DNA of 18,899 nt from NCBI GenBank assembly GCA_027658995.1, contig JAQDQK010000036.1, forward strand, positions 1 to 18,899, given 5' to 3'. A program made the position numbers and the translations under genes. Shown here in pieces: positions 1 to 8,055 of this stretch (its first letter is position 1; each line of letters starts with the position of its first letter). The notes below the pieces were generated by a model. It had not been told where the DNA came from and ran no database searches. It saw only the letters and a program-made list of their open reading frames with translations. Source of the stretch: Propionibacteriaceae bacterium AM104-82. Lineage in GTDB: Bacteria > Actinomycetota > Actinomycetes > Propionibacteriales > Propionibacteriaceae.

Positions 1-1
1 C

Positions 2-49
2 GGCCTCGGCATCGTGATCCTCGTCAGCGGCGGAGCCTTCGGACTCTGA
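2..49 (+). CDS. C-terminal tail of an unidentified gene (partial)
   Basis: Reading frame 2 is open from the window edge and ends in TGA at 47-49, giving the short hydrophobic tail GLGIVILVSGGAFGL. Such a tail would fit the end of a small membrane protein, but fifteen residues cannot identify a family and the frame could be open by chance. It is immediately followed by DNA that holds a transposase fragment on the other strand, so the gene may sit at an insertion boundary. Confidence 0.3.
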   Translation, partial: GLGIVILVSGGAFGL

Positions 50-198
50 CGTAGCGGCACCGATTCAAACGGCCCCGACCGGGCGCACCCCTCTCGGTTC
101 AGACCGCGACACCTACCTGCAGCCAGTCCTGCGTGATCGCGGCAACAAGACCGCCACGGAGCGCTGCAAAAACCCCGCCACCAAGCGAACGAAGCCAC

Positions 199-318
199 AG
201 TCTCCGAGCCGACACCGTAGGCCTCAGCGACCTCCCGGATCGGTTTCGAGGTCGAGATCACCTCCTGACACAGCTCGTCCTTGAACTCCTGGCTGAATCG
301 CCGTCGTGATGCAGTCAT
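199..318 (-). pseudogene. IS3-family transposase OrfA, N-terminal stub
   Basis: From an ATG at 318 the minus strand reads MTASRRRFSQEFKDELCQEV and continues to YGVGSET at about residue 40. This is the start of an IS3/IS911-type OrfA helix-turn-helix protein, normally about 90-110 residues, where GVGSET is followed by an L-x-x-W motif. Here the similarity stops after GVGSET (near 199) and the remaining open frame, rich in Trp, Cys and Arg, looks non-coding. No OrfB is present. It is a truncated insertion-sequence remnant; the expected IS end lies in the 320-375 stretch, which includes a short hairpin (GCCCTC, AGCATAA, GAGGGC). The family call rests on motif recognition by eye. Confidence 0.6.
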
Positions 319-587
319 CCTGCCGATCTCTCTGTCAGTAGCGCCCTCAGCATAAGAGGGCCCACCGTCCGAAATCCCTAGGCCCCCAGATCGGCGTGGC
401 CGTGCCGTCCGAGTCACTTGTAACGGGTGCGCTGACTGGACAAGTGCAGTGTGCGGGTCCAGTTGCCGTGGCGCCGTGGTACCAGGTGGGTGGATGCCGT
501 GGGGAGCGGCCCGTCTGGTCACTTGTACCCCCTTGCCTTGGCGTTCGCTGGGTTTCTGTGGGTCGGGCACTCCGCGGCGGCCAAGTT
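319..587. other. Intergenic stretch without a recognisable gene
   Basis: No reading frame here has a plausible protein product. The first part (about 320-375) is probably the end of the truncated insertion sequence. Further on, TCACTTGTA occurs at 414-422 and again at 519-527, and CACTTGT at 415-421 is mirrored by ACAAGTG at 440-446. This could be a regulator site, but no gene with a suitable start lies next to it. Otherwise nothing is seen. Confidence 0.4.
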
Positions 588-842
588 TCAGTGGCGGTGC
601 CCGGCGCCGGGGCGGCCGTGCATGAGCAGCATCATGCCTGCGCAGAGGAGGCCGCCGATCAGCGCGCCTGCGCCGCCTCCGCTGAACAGCGACCACAGGC
701 CGAACCCGATCAACGGTAGGCACATCAGGAGCATGTGCCACATGTGGCCACCGTGGCCCTGGTGCTGCTGGGCGGGTCCGGTGGCCGCGGGTGGGGTGTC
801 GGGGCCGGTGTCGGTGGGGCGGTGTTGGCTGTGGAGGCTCAT
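588..842 (-). CDS. Small His/Met-rich membrane protein
   Basis: An 84-residue protein. The N-terminal 30 residues are polar and Pro/His-rich; residues 30-41 carry a run of potential copper ligands (H30, H33, M34, H36, M37, M40, C41). Two hydrophobic segments follow, about 37-52 and 58-74, the second ending in a Met-rich patch (M70, M71, M74, H75), and the protein ends GHRH. The start has a GAGAGGA ribosome-binding site about 9 bases upstream. It resembles the short DUF2933-like proteins often found beside copper genes, but I cannot assign it to a named family. It lies 94 bp downstream of csoR in the same direction and has its own tandem 11-bp box and -10 at 876-941. A role in membrane metal binding is inference from residues and context. 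Confidence 0.7.
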   Translation of the reverse strand: MSLHSQHRPTDTGPDTPPAATGPAQQHQGHGGHMWHMLLMCLPLIGFGLWSLFSGGGAGALIGGLLCAGMMLLMHGRPGAGHRH

Positions 843-875
843 GAGCCGGGTTCCTCTCGTTCGGGTGCTGCTTCC

Positions 876-941
876 ACTGTGCGGGGTCCGGATTCAGATC
901 CGATCCGCGGCCGGTCAACCTCTGATCAAGAACGGTTCAGC
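876..941 (-). promoter_or_regulatory. CopR-type tandem box and -10 for the small membrane protein
   Basis: On the + strand GGTCAAC (913), GATCAAG (924) and GTTCAGC (935) repeat at exact 11-bp spacing. Read in the direction of the downstream gene these are TTGACC-like elements, as in the other boxes of the window. A -10-like CACAGT lies at 881-876, 31 bp after the proximal repeat. The box overlaps the csoR stop codon (937-939). Confidence 0.55.
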
Positions 942-1218
942 TGCGGACGAGGCGGGCGATGGCTGTGGAGGCCTCGGCGACCTTGGCGTCGCGGTAGGCG
1001 GGGTCTGGGGAGTGGATGGCCTGGGTGAGGCAGTGCTGGAGGTGGTTGTCGACCAGGTCCAGGGCGACTGAGCGCAGCGAGCCGGTGACTGCTGAGGTCT
1101 GCGTGAGGATCTCGATGCAGTTGGCGTCCTGATAGACCATGCGGGCGATGCCGCGGATATGGCCTTCGATCACGGCGAGTTGGCCGATGAGTTCCGGACG
1201 CTGTGGGTTGCCGGTCAT
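937..1218 (-). CDS. csoR: Copper-sensing repressor CsoR
   Basis: A 93-residue CsoR/RcnR/FrmR-family protein (all-helical, tetrameric DNA-binding metal sensor). Family features are visible: QLAVIEGHIRGIARM at residues 13-27 and the metal site C34, H59, C63 (HLQHC), which matches the Cys-His-Cys spacing of Mycobacterium tuberculosis CsoR (C36, H61, C65). That pattern is the Cu(I) type rather than the formaldehyde or nickel sensors. Cu(I) binding releases DNA in known members. It starts 28 bp after the stop of the copper ATPase, with AGGAC as ribosome-binding site, so it is probably co-transcribed and autoregulated through the operator at 4072-4088. Two more operator-like sites (9330-9344, 12133-12147) are candidate targets. 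Confidence 0.93.
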   Translation of the reverse strand: MTGNPQRPELIGQLAVIEGHIRGIARMVYQDANCIEILTQTSAVTGSLRSVALDLVDNHLQHCLTQAIHSPDPAYRDAKVAEASTAIARLVRS

Positions 1219-1246
1219 GTGTCCTGGACCTGGTCTGGTTCGGCGG

Positions 1247-1474
1247 CTAGTGGTGGTGCGGTGCGGGGGTGTGAGCCTCGGGTTGGTGCTCGGCCGCGAT
1301 CTGGGGGTGTCCGTAGCGGGCGGGGTCCGCGTCGAAGGCTTCGGCGCAGTGGGTGGAGCAGAAGTAGATCGTGGTCTCGCTGCGGGTGCGGGTAGCGGCC
1401 GCGGTGGCGGGCTTGACCTTCATTCCGCAGACGGGATCGATGTGGGTGGTGGCGGTGGTCTTCTTGCCGAACAT
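1247..1474 (-). CDS. Possible free YHS protein from an internal start in the ATPase gene
   Basis: Within the 3' end of the ATPase frame an ATG at 1474 is preceded by AGGAAAGGACACCCCC, an unusually good Shine-Dalgarno region at suitable distance. Starting there gives a 75-residue protein with HIDPVCGM and [11 protein letters not shown], i.e. a complete YHS domain with paired cysteines, and a His-rich tail. The preceding 40-50 residues of the ATPase (Pro/Thr/Gly-rich, after the last membrane helix near NANRLRRW) look like linker or former intergenic DNA. YHS proteins are often stand-alone genes next to copper ATPases. Both the fusion and the free protein may be made; the sequence alone cannot decide. 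Confidence 0.4.
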   Translation of the reverse strand: MFGKKTTATTHIDPVCGMKVKPATAAATRTRSETTIYFCSTHCAEAFDADPARYGHPQIAAEHQPEAHTPAPHHH

Positions 1475-4039
1475 GGGGGTGTCCTTTCCTGTGGTGTGGC
1501 GCTGGGTGGTGGGGGTCTCGCCGCCGATTTCGACGACGGGGGTGACGGGGGAGCCGGTGGTGGGGGACTCGTGGATGGGGTGTGGTGCCCAGCGGCGGAG
1601 CCGGTTGGCGTTGGTGACCACCGACAGTGAGGACAGGGCCATGGCTGCGGCGGCGACCATGGGGCTGAGCAGGATCCCGAAGACGGGGTAGAGCAAACCT
1701 GCGGCGATGGGGATGCCGAGGGTGTTGTACAGGAACCCGAACACCAGGTTCTGTTTGATGTTGCGCATAGTGGCCCGCGACAGGTCAACGGCGGTGACCA
1801 CCCCGGACAGGGCGCCGGAGATCAGGGTGATATCGGAGGATTCGATGGCCACGTCGGTGCCGGTGCCGATCGCGGAGCCGACGTCTGCCTGCGCGAGGGC
1901 GGGGGCGTCGTTGATGCCGTCGCCGACCATTCCGACGATCTTGCCTTCGTCCTGGAGGCGTCGGACCTCGGCGGCCTTGTGGGCGGGCATCACTTCGGCG
2001 ACCACGCGACGGATCCCGACCTGGGAGGCGATCGCGGCGGCGGTTGCCCGGTTGTCGCCAGTCATCATGATGACCTCGATGCCGCGTGCCTGGAGGGCCG
2101 CGACCGCGGCCGGGGAGCCGTCCTTGATGGTGTCGGCGACCGCCACGATTCCCGCGGGGAGCCCGTCGACGGCCACCAGCATCGGCGTCTTGCCCCCTGC
2201 TGCGAGCGCTTCATGCAGCGGCCGCAGCGTGTCGGTACTGATGCCATTTTCGTCGAGAAGTCGCCGGTTGCCGACCAGGACGTCGTGGCCGTCGACGTGG
2301 CCGCGGACGCCTTGCCCGGTGACCGAGTCGAAGTCAGTGACCTCGCCCAGGGTGAGACCGCGGTCGGTGGCGCCGGTCACGATCGCCGCCGCCAGGGGGT
2401 GCTCGGAGCTGTTCTCGATAGCGGCGACCCAGCCGAGGAGCTGGTTCTCATCGAACGCTGCCACGGTGGCGACGTCGGTGAGGGTCGGTACACCCTTGGT
2501 GATGGTGCCGGTCTTGTCGAGGATGATCGCGTCAAGCTTGTGCGCGGTTTCCAGCGCTTCAGCGGAGCGGATCAGGATTCCGTGTTCGGCTCCCTTGCCG
2601 GTGCCCACGGTGATCGACATCGGGGTCGCGAGCCCCAAGGCGCAGGGGCAGGCGATGATCAGGACCGAGACGGCGGCGACGAGCGCAAACACGAACACCG
2701 GCGGGGGACCCACCAGCAGCCAGATCGCCAGCGTCCACACCGCGATGATGATCACGACCGGGACGAAGTAGCTCGAGACCTTGTCCACCAGCCGTTGGAT
2801 GGGGGCCTTCGAGCCCTGGGCCTCACGGACCAGTTTGATGATCTGGGCAAGCAAGGTATCGGAGCCGACCTTGGTGGCGACATAGCGCAGTGCCCCGGTG
2901 GCGTTGATGGTTGCGCCGATGATGGTGTCACCGACCGTCTTGGCCGCAGGGATCGACTCCCCGGTCACCATCGACTCGTCGACCGCGGAGGATCCGTGAA
3001 TCACCTCACCGTCAACGGGCATCTTCTCCCCGGGGCGGATCACGATCACATCCCCGACCACGACGTCCTCGACCGGGATCTCCAGCTCCACATCTTCGCG
3101 TAGGACGCGGGCGGTGCGGGGCTGCAGGCCGATCAGTTTGCGGATCGCCTCACCGGTGCCGGCCTTGGCTTTGGTTTCCAGGAGCCGGCCGAGCAGGATC
3201 AACGTGATGATCACCCCGACGGCTTCGAAGTACACCTGCCGCAACTCCTCAGGCAGTAGTCCGGGGGCGAAGGTCACCACCAGGCTGTAACCGAACGCCG
3301 CGACGGTGCCGAGCGTGATCAGCGAGTTCATGTCTGCGGTGCGGTGCGACAGTGCACGCCACCCCACGCGGTGGATCGGCCAGCCCGACCACAGCATCAC
3401 CGGCGCAATCAGCGCCAGCTGCAACCAGGGACTCATCAAGATCTCAGGCACCCAGGTGGCGCCGAACAGCTCGACGGCCATCACCGCGATCAGCACCGGG
3501 GCGGTGAGGATAGCGCCGATGATCACCCGCCGGGTCAGGTCCCGGATCTCCGCAGCCCGCTCTGCCTCATCATCGGCGCCGTCGGTCGCAAGACCGGCCA
3601 CTGCCGGGGAGGCGGCCACCTGCGCGTGGTGATGATCCGATGCTGTGGTGGGGGTGGGTGCGGTGTGGGGGTCGCCGGTGACGCGGATCAGACCGGAGAC
3701 CATGTTCATGCCGCATGCGAAGCGGAACTCGCCGGCCTCAGTCGGGGTGAACTCGACGGCCGTGGTCCGGTACGCGGGAAGGCTCGCGTTGACCTTGAAG
3801 TCCGGCATCACCACCCGCGAGGTGCACTCGCCACCCTCTCGGCGGTCGAACATGATCCGCACCGGCATCCCCGGACGCACCCCGTCGATCACCCCCGGGT
3901 TGTAGCCGCCGTCGACAGTCACCTCCACCACCTGAACACCATCTTCGATGCGGACCTTCCCTGCCCGTTTCGGGCCGAAGAAGAACCACAGCAGCAACCC
4001 GGTCAGGACCACCGCCCCACCTATGACCAGCCAGAGCAT
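1247..4039 (-). CDS. copA: Cu(I)-exporting P1B-type ATPase with cupredoxin-like and YHS domains
   Basis: A 930-residue copper exporter of the inner membrane, numbered from the ATG at 4039. That start has GGAG six bases upstream; an upstream TTG at 4072 is less likely because it overlaps the CsoR operator. Order: a membrane anchor (2-22); a cupredoxin-like domain (about 29-120) with C72, C109 and M113, in place of the usual HMA domains; a His-rich linker (H136-138); then the ATPase core with CPC at 464-466, phosphorylation site D508 in DKTGT, HP dipeptide in SSEHPLA, and GDGIND at 706-711. The CPC motif indicates monovalent copper. The last 75 residues (856-930) form a separate YHS metal-binding domain ([15 protein letters not shown]) ending in HHH, preceded by its own ribosome-binding-like site and ATG. 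First gene of the unit with csoR. Confidence 0.93.
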   Translation of the reverse strand: MLWLVIGGAVVLTGLLLWFFFGPKRAGKVRIEDGVQVVEVTVDGGYNPGVIDGVRPGMPVRIMFDRREGGECTSRVVMPDFKVNASLPAYRTTAVEFTPTEAGEFRFACGMNMVSGLIRVTGDPHTAPTPTTASDHHHAQVAASPAVAGLATDGADDEAERAAEIRDLTRRVIIGAILTAPVLIAVMAVELFGATWVPEILMSPWLQLALIAPVMLWSGWPIHRVGWRALSHRTADMNSLITLGTVAAFGYSLVVTFAPGLLPEELRQVYFEAVGVIITLILLGRLLETKAKAGTGEAIRKLIGLQPRTARVLREDVELEIPVEDVVVGDVIVIRPGEKMPVDGEVIHGSSAVDESMVTGESIPAAKTVGDTIIGATINATGALRYVATKVGSDTLLAQIIKLVREAQGSKAPIQRLVDKVSSYFVPVVIIIAVWTLAIWLLVGPPPVFVFALVAAVSVLIIACPCALGLATPMSITVGTGKGAEHGILIRSAEALETAHKLDAIILDKTGTITKGVPTLTDVATVAAFDENQLLGWVAAIENSSEHPLAAAIVTGATDRGLTLGEVTDFDSVTGQGVRGHVDGHDVLVGNRRLLDENGISTDTLRPLHEALAAGGKTPMLVAVDGLPAGIVAVADTIKDGSPAAVAALQARGIEVIMMTGDNRATAAAIASQVGIRRVVAEVMPAHKAAEVRRLQDEGKIVGMVGDGINDAPALAQADVGSAIGTGTDVAIESSDITLISGALSGVVTAVDLSRATMRNIKQNLVFGFLYNTLGIPIAAGLLYPVFGILLSPMVAAAAMALSSLSVVTNANRLRRWAPHPIHESPTTGSPVTPVVEIGGETPTTQRHTTGKDTPMFGKKTTATTHIDPVCGMKVKPATAAATRTRSETTIYFCSTHCAEAFDADPARYGHPQIAAEHQPEAHTPAPHHH

Positions 4040-4071
4040 CACAATCTCCACTTCCACTCGACTCCCACCCA

Positions 4072-4088
4072 ATACCCTGGGGGGGTAT
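4072..4088. promoter_or_regulatory. CsoR operator of the copper ATPase gene
   Basis: ATACCC, spacer TGGGG, GGGTAT: a near-perfect inverted repeat with the G/C tract typical of CsoR operators (TACCC-N5-GGGTA). It lies just after the -10 (4100-4095), about where transcription should start, and 33 bp before the ATPase ATG at 4039. Repression by blocking initiation is the expected mode. Confidence 0.8.
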
Positions 4089-4094
4089 GTATCC

Positions 4095-4148
4095 AGTGTA
4101 GGCCCGCGCAGGTCTGGACGACCCCGATGGGGTCAGGCTTCGGTCAAG
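4095..4148 (-). promoter_or_regulatory. CopR-type tandem box and -10 of the copper ATPase gene
   Basis: GGTCAGG (4131) and GGTCAAG (4142) on the + strand are spaced 11 bp. A -10-like TACACT sits at 4100-4095, 30 bp beyond. There is no good -35 hexamer, consistent with an activator-dependent promoter. The distal repeat overlaps the stop codon of the upstream HMA gene (4144-4146). Confidence 0.65.
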
Positions 4149-4443
4149 ATTTCCCGGCCGTCGTCCACAGGGGCGTGGTGAGGGCATGTCGGAGCCGGCT
4201 GGGTCGGGGCCGGCGCCGGCGTCGGGTCACTTCGAATCCGGAGCGGTCGAGGGTGGCCCGGACCTGGGCGCTGGTCACGGCGCCGGCCGGTGCCAGCGTC
4301 AACAGCGACTCGCCGTGCGGCTCCAAATCCATCCCGACGGTATGCACCCCGGGCAAGGCCCGGACCGCGTCCACAGCGCTGATCATGCAGCGCCAACAGC
4401 TGAGCCCGCGCACCCCGTAGGTGGCCTGTGTCATCGTCGTCAC
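4144..4443 (-). CDS. HMA-domain copper chaperone, copy 1
   Basis: A 99-residue protein with a heavy-metal-associated domain in residues 7-75. The metal loop is GLSCWRC with C16 and C19, which corresponds to GMTCxxC of CopZ-type cytosolic Cu(I) chaperones. The beta-alpha-beta pattern continues through GVHTVGMDLEPHGESLLTL and an ATLDRSGFE helix. The last 25 residues are Arg/Pro-rich and differ from copy 2 (9424-9699), so they are probably not functional. I chose the GTG at 4443 because GAGAGG lies 10 bases upstream; an in-frame ATG follows three codons later. It should deliver Cu(I) to the ATPase just downstream. It has its own tandem box at 4518-4557. Confidence 0.85.
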   Translation of the reverse strand: MTTMTQATYGVRGLSCWRCMISAVDAVRALPGVHTVGMDLEPHGESLLTLAPAGAVTSAQVRATLDRSGFEVTRRRRRPRPSRLRHALTTPLWTTAGKS

Positions 4444-4489
4444 GTCGAATCACCCTCTCTTCCTGGTCGGTTTCGCGTGTTCATGTTCG

Positions 4490-4557
4490 ATGGTGCCCCC
4501 CCGCGGTGTCGGGAACCGGTCTGGGTGGGGTCAAGATCCCGACAAGACCCGGCCAGG
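4490..4557 (-). promoter_or_regulatory. CopR-type four-repeat box of HMA copy 1
   Basis: On the + strand GGTCTGG (4518), GGTCAAG (4529), CGACAAG (4540) and GGCCAGG (4551) follow one another at exact 11-bp steps. A weak -10, CACCAT, lies at 4495-4490, 33 bp after the best repeat. The HMA start codon follows at 4443. Confidence 0.6.
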
Positions 4558-4566
4558 TGGGCGGAT

Positions 4567-4584
4567 CTTCACCGCACCCTGTCC
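4567..4584 (+). promoter_or_regulatory. Orphan inverted box, probable relic promoter
   Basis: CTTCACC (4567) and CCTGTCC (4578) are 11 bp apart and face + strand transcription, opposite to the neighbouring box. The surrounding block (GTCCGGGTCCTACTCGTTG) matches the promoter of the Lgt-like gene at 12273 onwards (GTCCGGGTCCTGCTCGTTG). Here, however, no + strand gene follows: the end of the EamA gene arrives from the opposite side. It looks like what is left of a lost divergent unit. Confidence 0.45.
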
Positions 4585-4621
4585 GGGTCCTACTCGTTGT
4601 TCATGTGACCGGCGGTGTGGC

Positions 4622-5557
4622 TCACCAGCCGGCGGGGCCGACAGCCGTCGGGTGCGTGGGGGCCCGGCGCGGTGGTCGAAGGGTGATCCACATGGCCGCC
4701 AACACGCCGAGGAGCCCGACGGCGGTCCATCCGCCCGGCCACTCGCCCAATGCGACGGAGGCCAACCCGATACCAAGGACCGGAGTCAGGAACGTCCACG
4801 CCGTCAACGTGTCGAGCCTGGCTGCGGCGCGCCTCGGCGAACCACGCCACGGTCGTCGCTGCGGTACCAACGAGGGCCAGGAACGCCAGCGAGAGGACGA
4901 AACGGGGAGTCCACGCGATCACCGGCGAGCCCTCCACGGCCGCGGCGAACACCATCAGTCCAGCCGCGCCCATCAGCAGGTGCCACGCCGCGGCCGTGAC
5001 CAGATCCAGCCCGGTCAGCCGCCGGGAGAGCAGGGTGCCGGCGGTCACGGCGGCGGCTGACAGGAGCGACAATGCCGCGCCGCCGCCCCGCCACCGGGCA
5101 GCGCAACGACGACAAGCCCGGCGAAGCCGACGACCAGCGCGGCCGAAGTCCGGGGGGAGAGCCTCTCGCCGTAGAGCCACCAGGCGGGTAAGAGGATCAG
5201 CAGGGGCTGGGCGTTGGCCAGCACCGCGGCGGTCCCGGTCGCGCCGCCGGCGACCCCGCCAAACATCGCGGCGAAAGCCACCGTGACGTTGACCAAGCCT
5301 AGGACCGTGATGAGTCCCCAGGCACGCCAACCACGGGGGACAGGGCGGTGCAAGGCGACGCCGAGGGCCAACAGGGCCGCCCCGGCGATCAGGGCCCGCA
5401 ATGCGGCGAACCACAGCAGGGGGGCGTCGCGGAGCCCCCACTCGATCGCGACGAAGCACGCCCCCCAGGCCGCTGTGATCCACAGCATCCGCAACGGCCT
5501 CGGCCTCACCGGTTCGGCCACCGCACCGGTGATGCTAACGGGGACGTCCACGCCCAC
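4622..5557 (-). pseudogene. EamA/DMT-family transporter with two frameshifts
   Basis: A drug/metabolite-type inner-membrane exporter, about 310 residues when joined, with ten hydrophobic segments in two EamA repeats. It starts at ATG 5557, 8 bp after the second ATPase's stop, so it is the last gene of that unit. The first frame reads into GFAGLVVVALPG; the protein then continues in another frame (ALSLLSAAAVTAGTLLSRRL to TVAWFAEARR) and returns to the first frame (LDTLTAWTFLTPVLGIGLAS to the end at 4622). This implies a one-base loss near 5085 and a one-base gain near 4830, which restore the frame. Substrate unknown. Either a decaying gene or base-call errors in GC runs. Confidence 0.75.
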
Positions 5558-5565
5558 CCCCCTGG

Positions 5566-7974
5566 TCAGCGGATGCCGGACGGCACCGGAGCGGTGGGCT
5601 CCGGCTCCCGGGCCTGGCCTTGCGGCGCGGCCGGGGCCTGCTGCGCGGGCAGCCTGAGCTGTTTGAGCAGCAGGGCATTGACGGTGACGATGACCGTGGA
5701 GCCCGACATCGACAGGGCGGCGATCTCTGGGCGCAGCAACAGACCGAAAGCGGGGTAAAACACCCCGGCGGCGATCGGCAGCGCGATGACGTTGTAACCG
5801 ATGGCCCAGGCCAGGTTCTGACGCTCCTTCCCTACGGTTCCCTTACCGATGCGCAGTGCGACGGAGACGTCCAAAGGATCGGAGCGCATCAGGACGATAT
5901 CCGCAGTCTCGATCGCCACGTCCGTCCCGGCACCGATCGCGATACCGATGTCGGCCTGGGCCAACGCAGGCGCATCGTTGACGCCATCACCCACCATCGC
6001 GACCCTCTTTCCGGCCTGCTGCAACTCGGCGATCCTGTTCGCCTTGTCCCCAGGCAGAACCTCGGCGATGACGGTGTCGATGCCGAGCTGGTCAGCGATA
6101 CGCAGGGCGGTGGCCTCGTTGTCGCCGGACAGCATGACGACCTCGATCCCGGACTCGTGCAGGGCGGCGACAGCCTCGGCGGCCGTGTCCCGCGCGGCGT
6201 CGGCCAATGCGATGACACCAACCGCGCGCCCATCCACCGCGACGAGCACCGCCGTGCGCCCCGATGCGGCCAACTCGTCACGGCTCACGGCCAGGTCGCC
6301 GAGCTCGACGTTCTCCCGGACCATCAGGCGGAGGTTCCCCACCAGGACACGTCGGCCGTCGACCGTGGCAGTTGCACCGTGGCCCGGGACGTTGAGGAAC
6401 TCGCTCACGGAGAGCACGGGCACGCCGCGCTCGGCGGCTCGGCGGTCGATGGCGCGGGCCAACGGGTGTTCAGACTCACGTTCGACGGCAGCGACCAAGG
6501 CCAGCATCTCATCCTCGCCCATCCCCGCCGCGACAACGTCGGTGACCTCAGGCTCCCCCTTGGTCAGGGTGCCCGTCTTGTCCATCACCACCGTGTCGAT
6601 CCTCGCCATCCCCTCGAGGGCGGTGGCGTTCTTGAACAACACTCCCCGCTTGGCGCCCATCCCGGTACCGACCATGATCGCAGTTGGGGTCGCCAGACCG
6701 AGGGCGTCGGGGCATGTGATGACCACGACGGTGATGGCGAAGAGCATCGCCTGTGCCACGCCGACGCCGGCGAGCATCCACACCGCGAAGGTAACAGTGC
6801 CGCCGATGAGGGCGACGAACACCAGCCAGAACGCGGCCCGGTCGGCCAGGCGCTGGCCCGGGGCCTTGGAGTTCTGAGCCTCCTGAACCATCTTGACGAT
6901 CTGCGCCAACGCGGTGTCCGCGCCGACTCTTGAGGCGCGGACACGCAAGGTGCCGGTGGTGTTGATCGAGGCACCGATCACGTCCGCGCCGGGCGCCTTC
7001 TCCACCGGCATGGACTCTCCCGTCACCATCGACTCGTCGACTTCGGACTCCCCCTCCTCCACCACCGCATCGACTGGGATCTTCGCCCCCGGCCGTACCA
7101 GTAGCAGGTCACCGGTGACGACTTCGGAGGTCGGGACCTCCACGGGCTGACCGTCCCGGAGCACGACTGCCTGGGAGGGCGCGAGTTCGAGCAGCGTGCG
7201 CACAGCGTCGGTCGCGCCGCCACGAGCCCGCATCTCCAGCCAGTGCCCGAGCAGGACGAAGGTGGTCAGGACCGTGGCGGCTTCGTAGAAGACCTCACCC
7301 CCGCCGGTGAACGTGACCACCAGGCTGTACAACCAGCCCGCCCCGACCCCGACCGCCACCAGGACCATCATGTCCAGCGTTCTCGCGCGGAGCGCCCGGA
7401 AGGCGCCGTCGAAGAAGATCCACGCCGAGTAGAACACCACCGGCAGGGACAAGATCAGAGAGAAGACGTCGTCGCGCAGCCCGAAGGGTGCCGGCACGGT
7501 GAACCCCAGGACCTCTCGCCCGATCGGCGACCAGAACAAGATGACCACCGACAGCACGCCGGCGACCAGGAGCCGGTTGCGCATGTCGCGCACCATGTCC
7601 ACCATCGACCCACCATGCCCGCCGTGGCCCATCACCGCCTGCGCGGACCCGCCAGCCTCATCTTCACCGCCCCCGTGGCCGGTGTGCCGTTCGTGGCCGA
7701 TGTGGGGGTCGGTCGAGACCGGTTCCGTCATGGGGTGGCAGATGTGGCCCGGTACCGACTGACCGGTGCAGTGGTAGCCGCAGTCATTGACCCAGCCGAC
7801 CAGTTGGGCGACCGAGGTCTGGTTCGGGTCGTAGGTGACCGTCGCGGTCTGGGAGACGGCGCTGGCCTCGACGGCCAGCACGCCGGGTACACCTAGTAAC
7901 GTCTTCTCGATCACTGATTCCGAGGTGGCCCAGTGCAGGCCACCGGCCTCCAGGACCGTGGTTTGACTCTTCAT
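5566..7974 (-). CDS. Heavy-metal (probably copper) P1B-type ATPase with CPD motif
   Basis: An 802-residue inner-membrane metal exporter. Residues 1-70 form an HMA-like fold, but the usual CxxC loop is replaced by LHWATSE; cysteines occur instead at C65, C69 (CGYHC) and C79. Residues 80-130 are rich in His and Met ([22 protein letters not shown]). The core has TGES, phosphorylation site D465 in DKTGT, SEHPLA and GDGVND at 662-667. The membrane motif is C421-P-D423 instead of CPC or CPH. The degenerate HMA followed by a His-rich stretch and CPD appears to be a recognisable actinobacterial subgroup; its metal is not certain, and copper is inferred from the context. Start at ATG 7974 has AAGGAAG eight bases upstream. 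It follows the GAPDH gene after 81 bp. Confidence 0.9.
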   Translation of the reverse strand: MKSQTTVLEAGGLHWATSESVIEKTLLGVPGVLAVEASAVSQTATVTYDPNQTSVAQLVGWVNDCGYHCTGQSVPGHICHPMTEPVSTDPHIGHERHTGHGGGEDEAGGSAQAVMGHGGHGGSMVDMVRDMRNRLLVAGVLSVVILFWSPIGREVLGFTVPAPFGLRDDVFSLILSLPVVFYSAWIFFDGAFRALRARTLDMMVLVAVGVGAGWLYSLVVTFTGGGEVFYEAATVLTTFVLLGHWLEMRARGGATDAVRTLLELAPSQAVVLRDGQPVEVPTSEVVTGDLLLVRPGAKIPVDAVVEEGESEVDESMVTGESMPVEKAPGADVIGASINTTGTLRVRASRVGADTALAQIVKMVQEAQNSKAPGQRLADRAAFWLVFVALIGGTVTFAVWMLAGVGVAQAMLFAITVVVITCPDALGLATPTAIMVGTGMGAKRGVLFKNATALEGMARIDTVVMDKTGTLTKGEPEVTDVVAAGMGEDEMLALVAAVERESEHPLARAIDRRAAERGVPVLSVSEFLNVPGHGATATVDGRRVLVGNLRLMVRENVELGDLAVSRDELAASGRTAVLVAVDGRAVGVIALADAARDTAAEAVAALHESGIEVVMLSGDNEATALRIADQLGIDTVIAEVLPGDKANRIAELQQAGKRVAMVGDGVNDAPALAQADIGIAIGAGTDVAIETADIVLMRSDPLDVSVALRIGKGTVGKERQNLAWAIGYNVIALPIAAGVFYPAFGLLLRPEIAALSMSGSTVIVTVNALLLKQLRLPAQQAPAAPQGQAREPEPTAPVPSGIR

Positions 7975-8055
7975 GATCGGGTCTTCCTTTCCGGCCGCTT
8001 GGCCGACAGGTCGTGCGCCGACGGGCTCGGCGGATGCCTGCCCGTCCGTCGGGTC

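Larger units (their letters stand above)
4010..4557. repeat. Direct repeat copy A: promoter plus HMA gene module
   Basis: This stretch is matched almost in full by 9266-9803 in the same orientation. It covers the first 10 or so codons of the copper ATPase (shared block CACCGCCCCACCTATGACCA), the CsoR operator, the tandem box, the HMA gene and its own upstream box. Identity is high in the HMA gene and the boxes and lower in the gene's 3' end. The two copies are about 5.25 kb apart. Confidence 0.8.

Noticed and set aside
396..1071. + strand frames of 107 and 206 codons at the left side
   Set aside because: No family resemblance, and they overlap csoR and the His/Met-rich protein on the other strand.
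1707..3103. Overlapping + strand frames opposite the copper ATPase
   Set aside because: Low-complexity Ser/Thr/Ala/Arg or Asp/Gly/His products without motifs, fully covered by a convincing P-type ATPase on the other strand.
4072..4148. Copper riboswitch or attenuator in the ATPase leader
   Set aside because: The leader is short and the inverted repeat at 4072-4088 is fully explained as a DNA operator shared with two other promoters.
5620..6933. Two + strand frames of 340-440 codons opposite the CPD ATPase
   Set aside because: No recognisable domain and biased composition; the minus strand has all P-type ATPase motifs.
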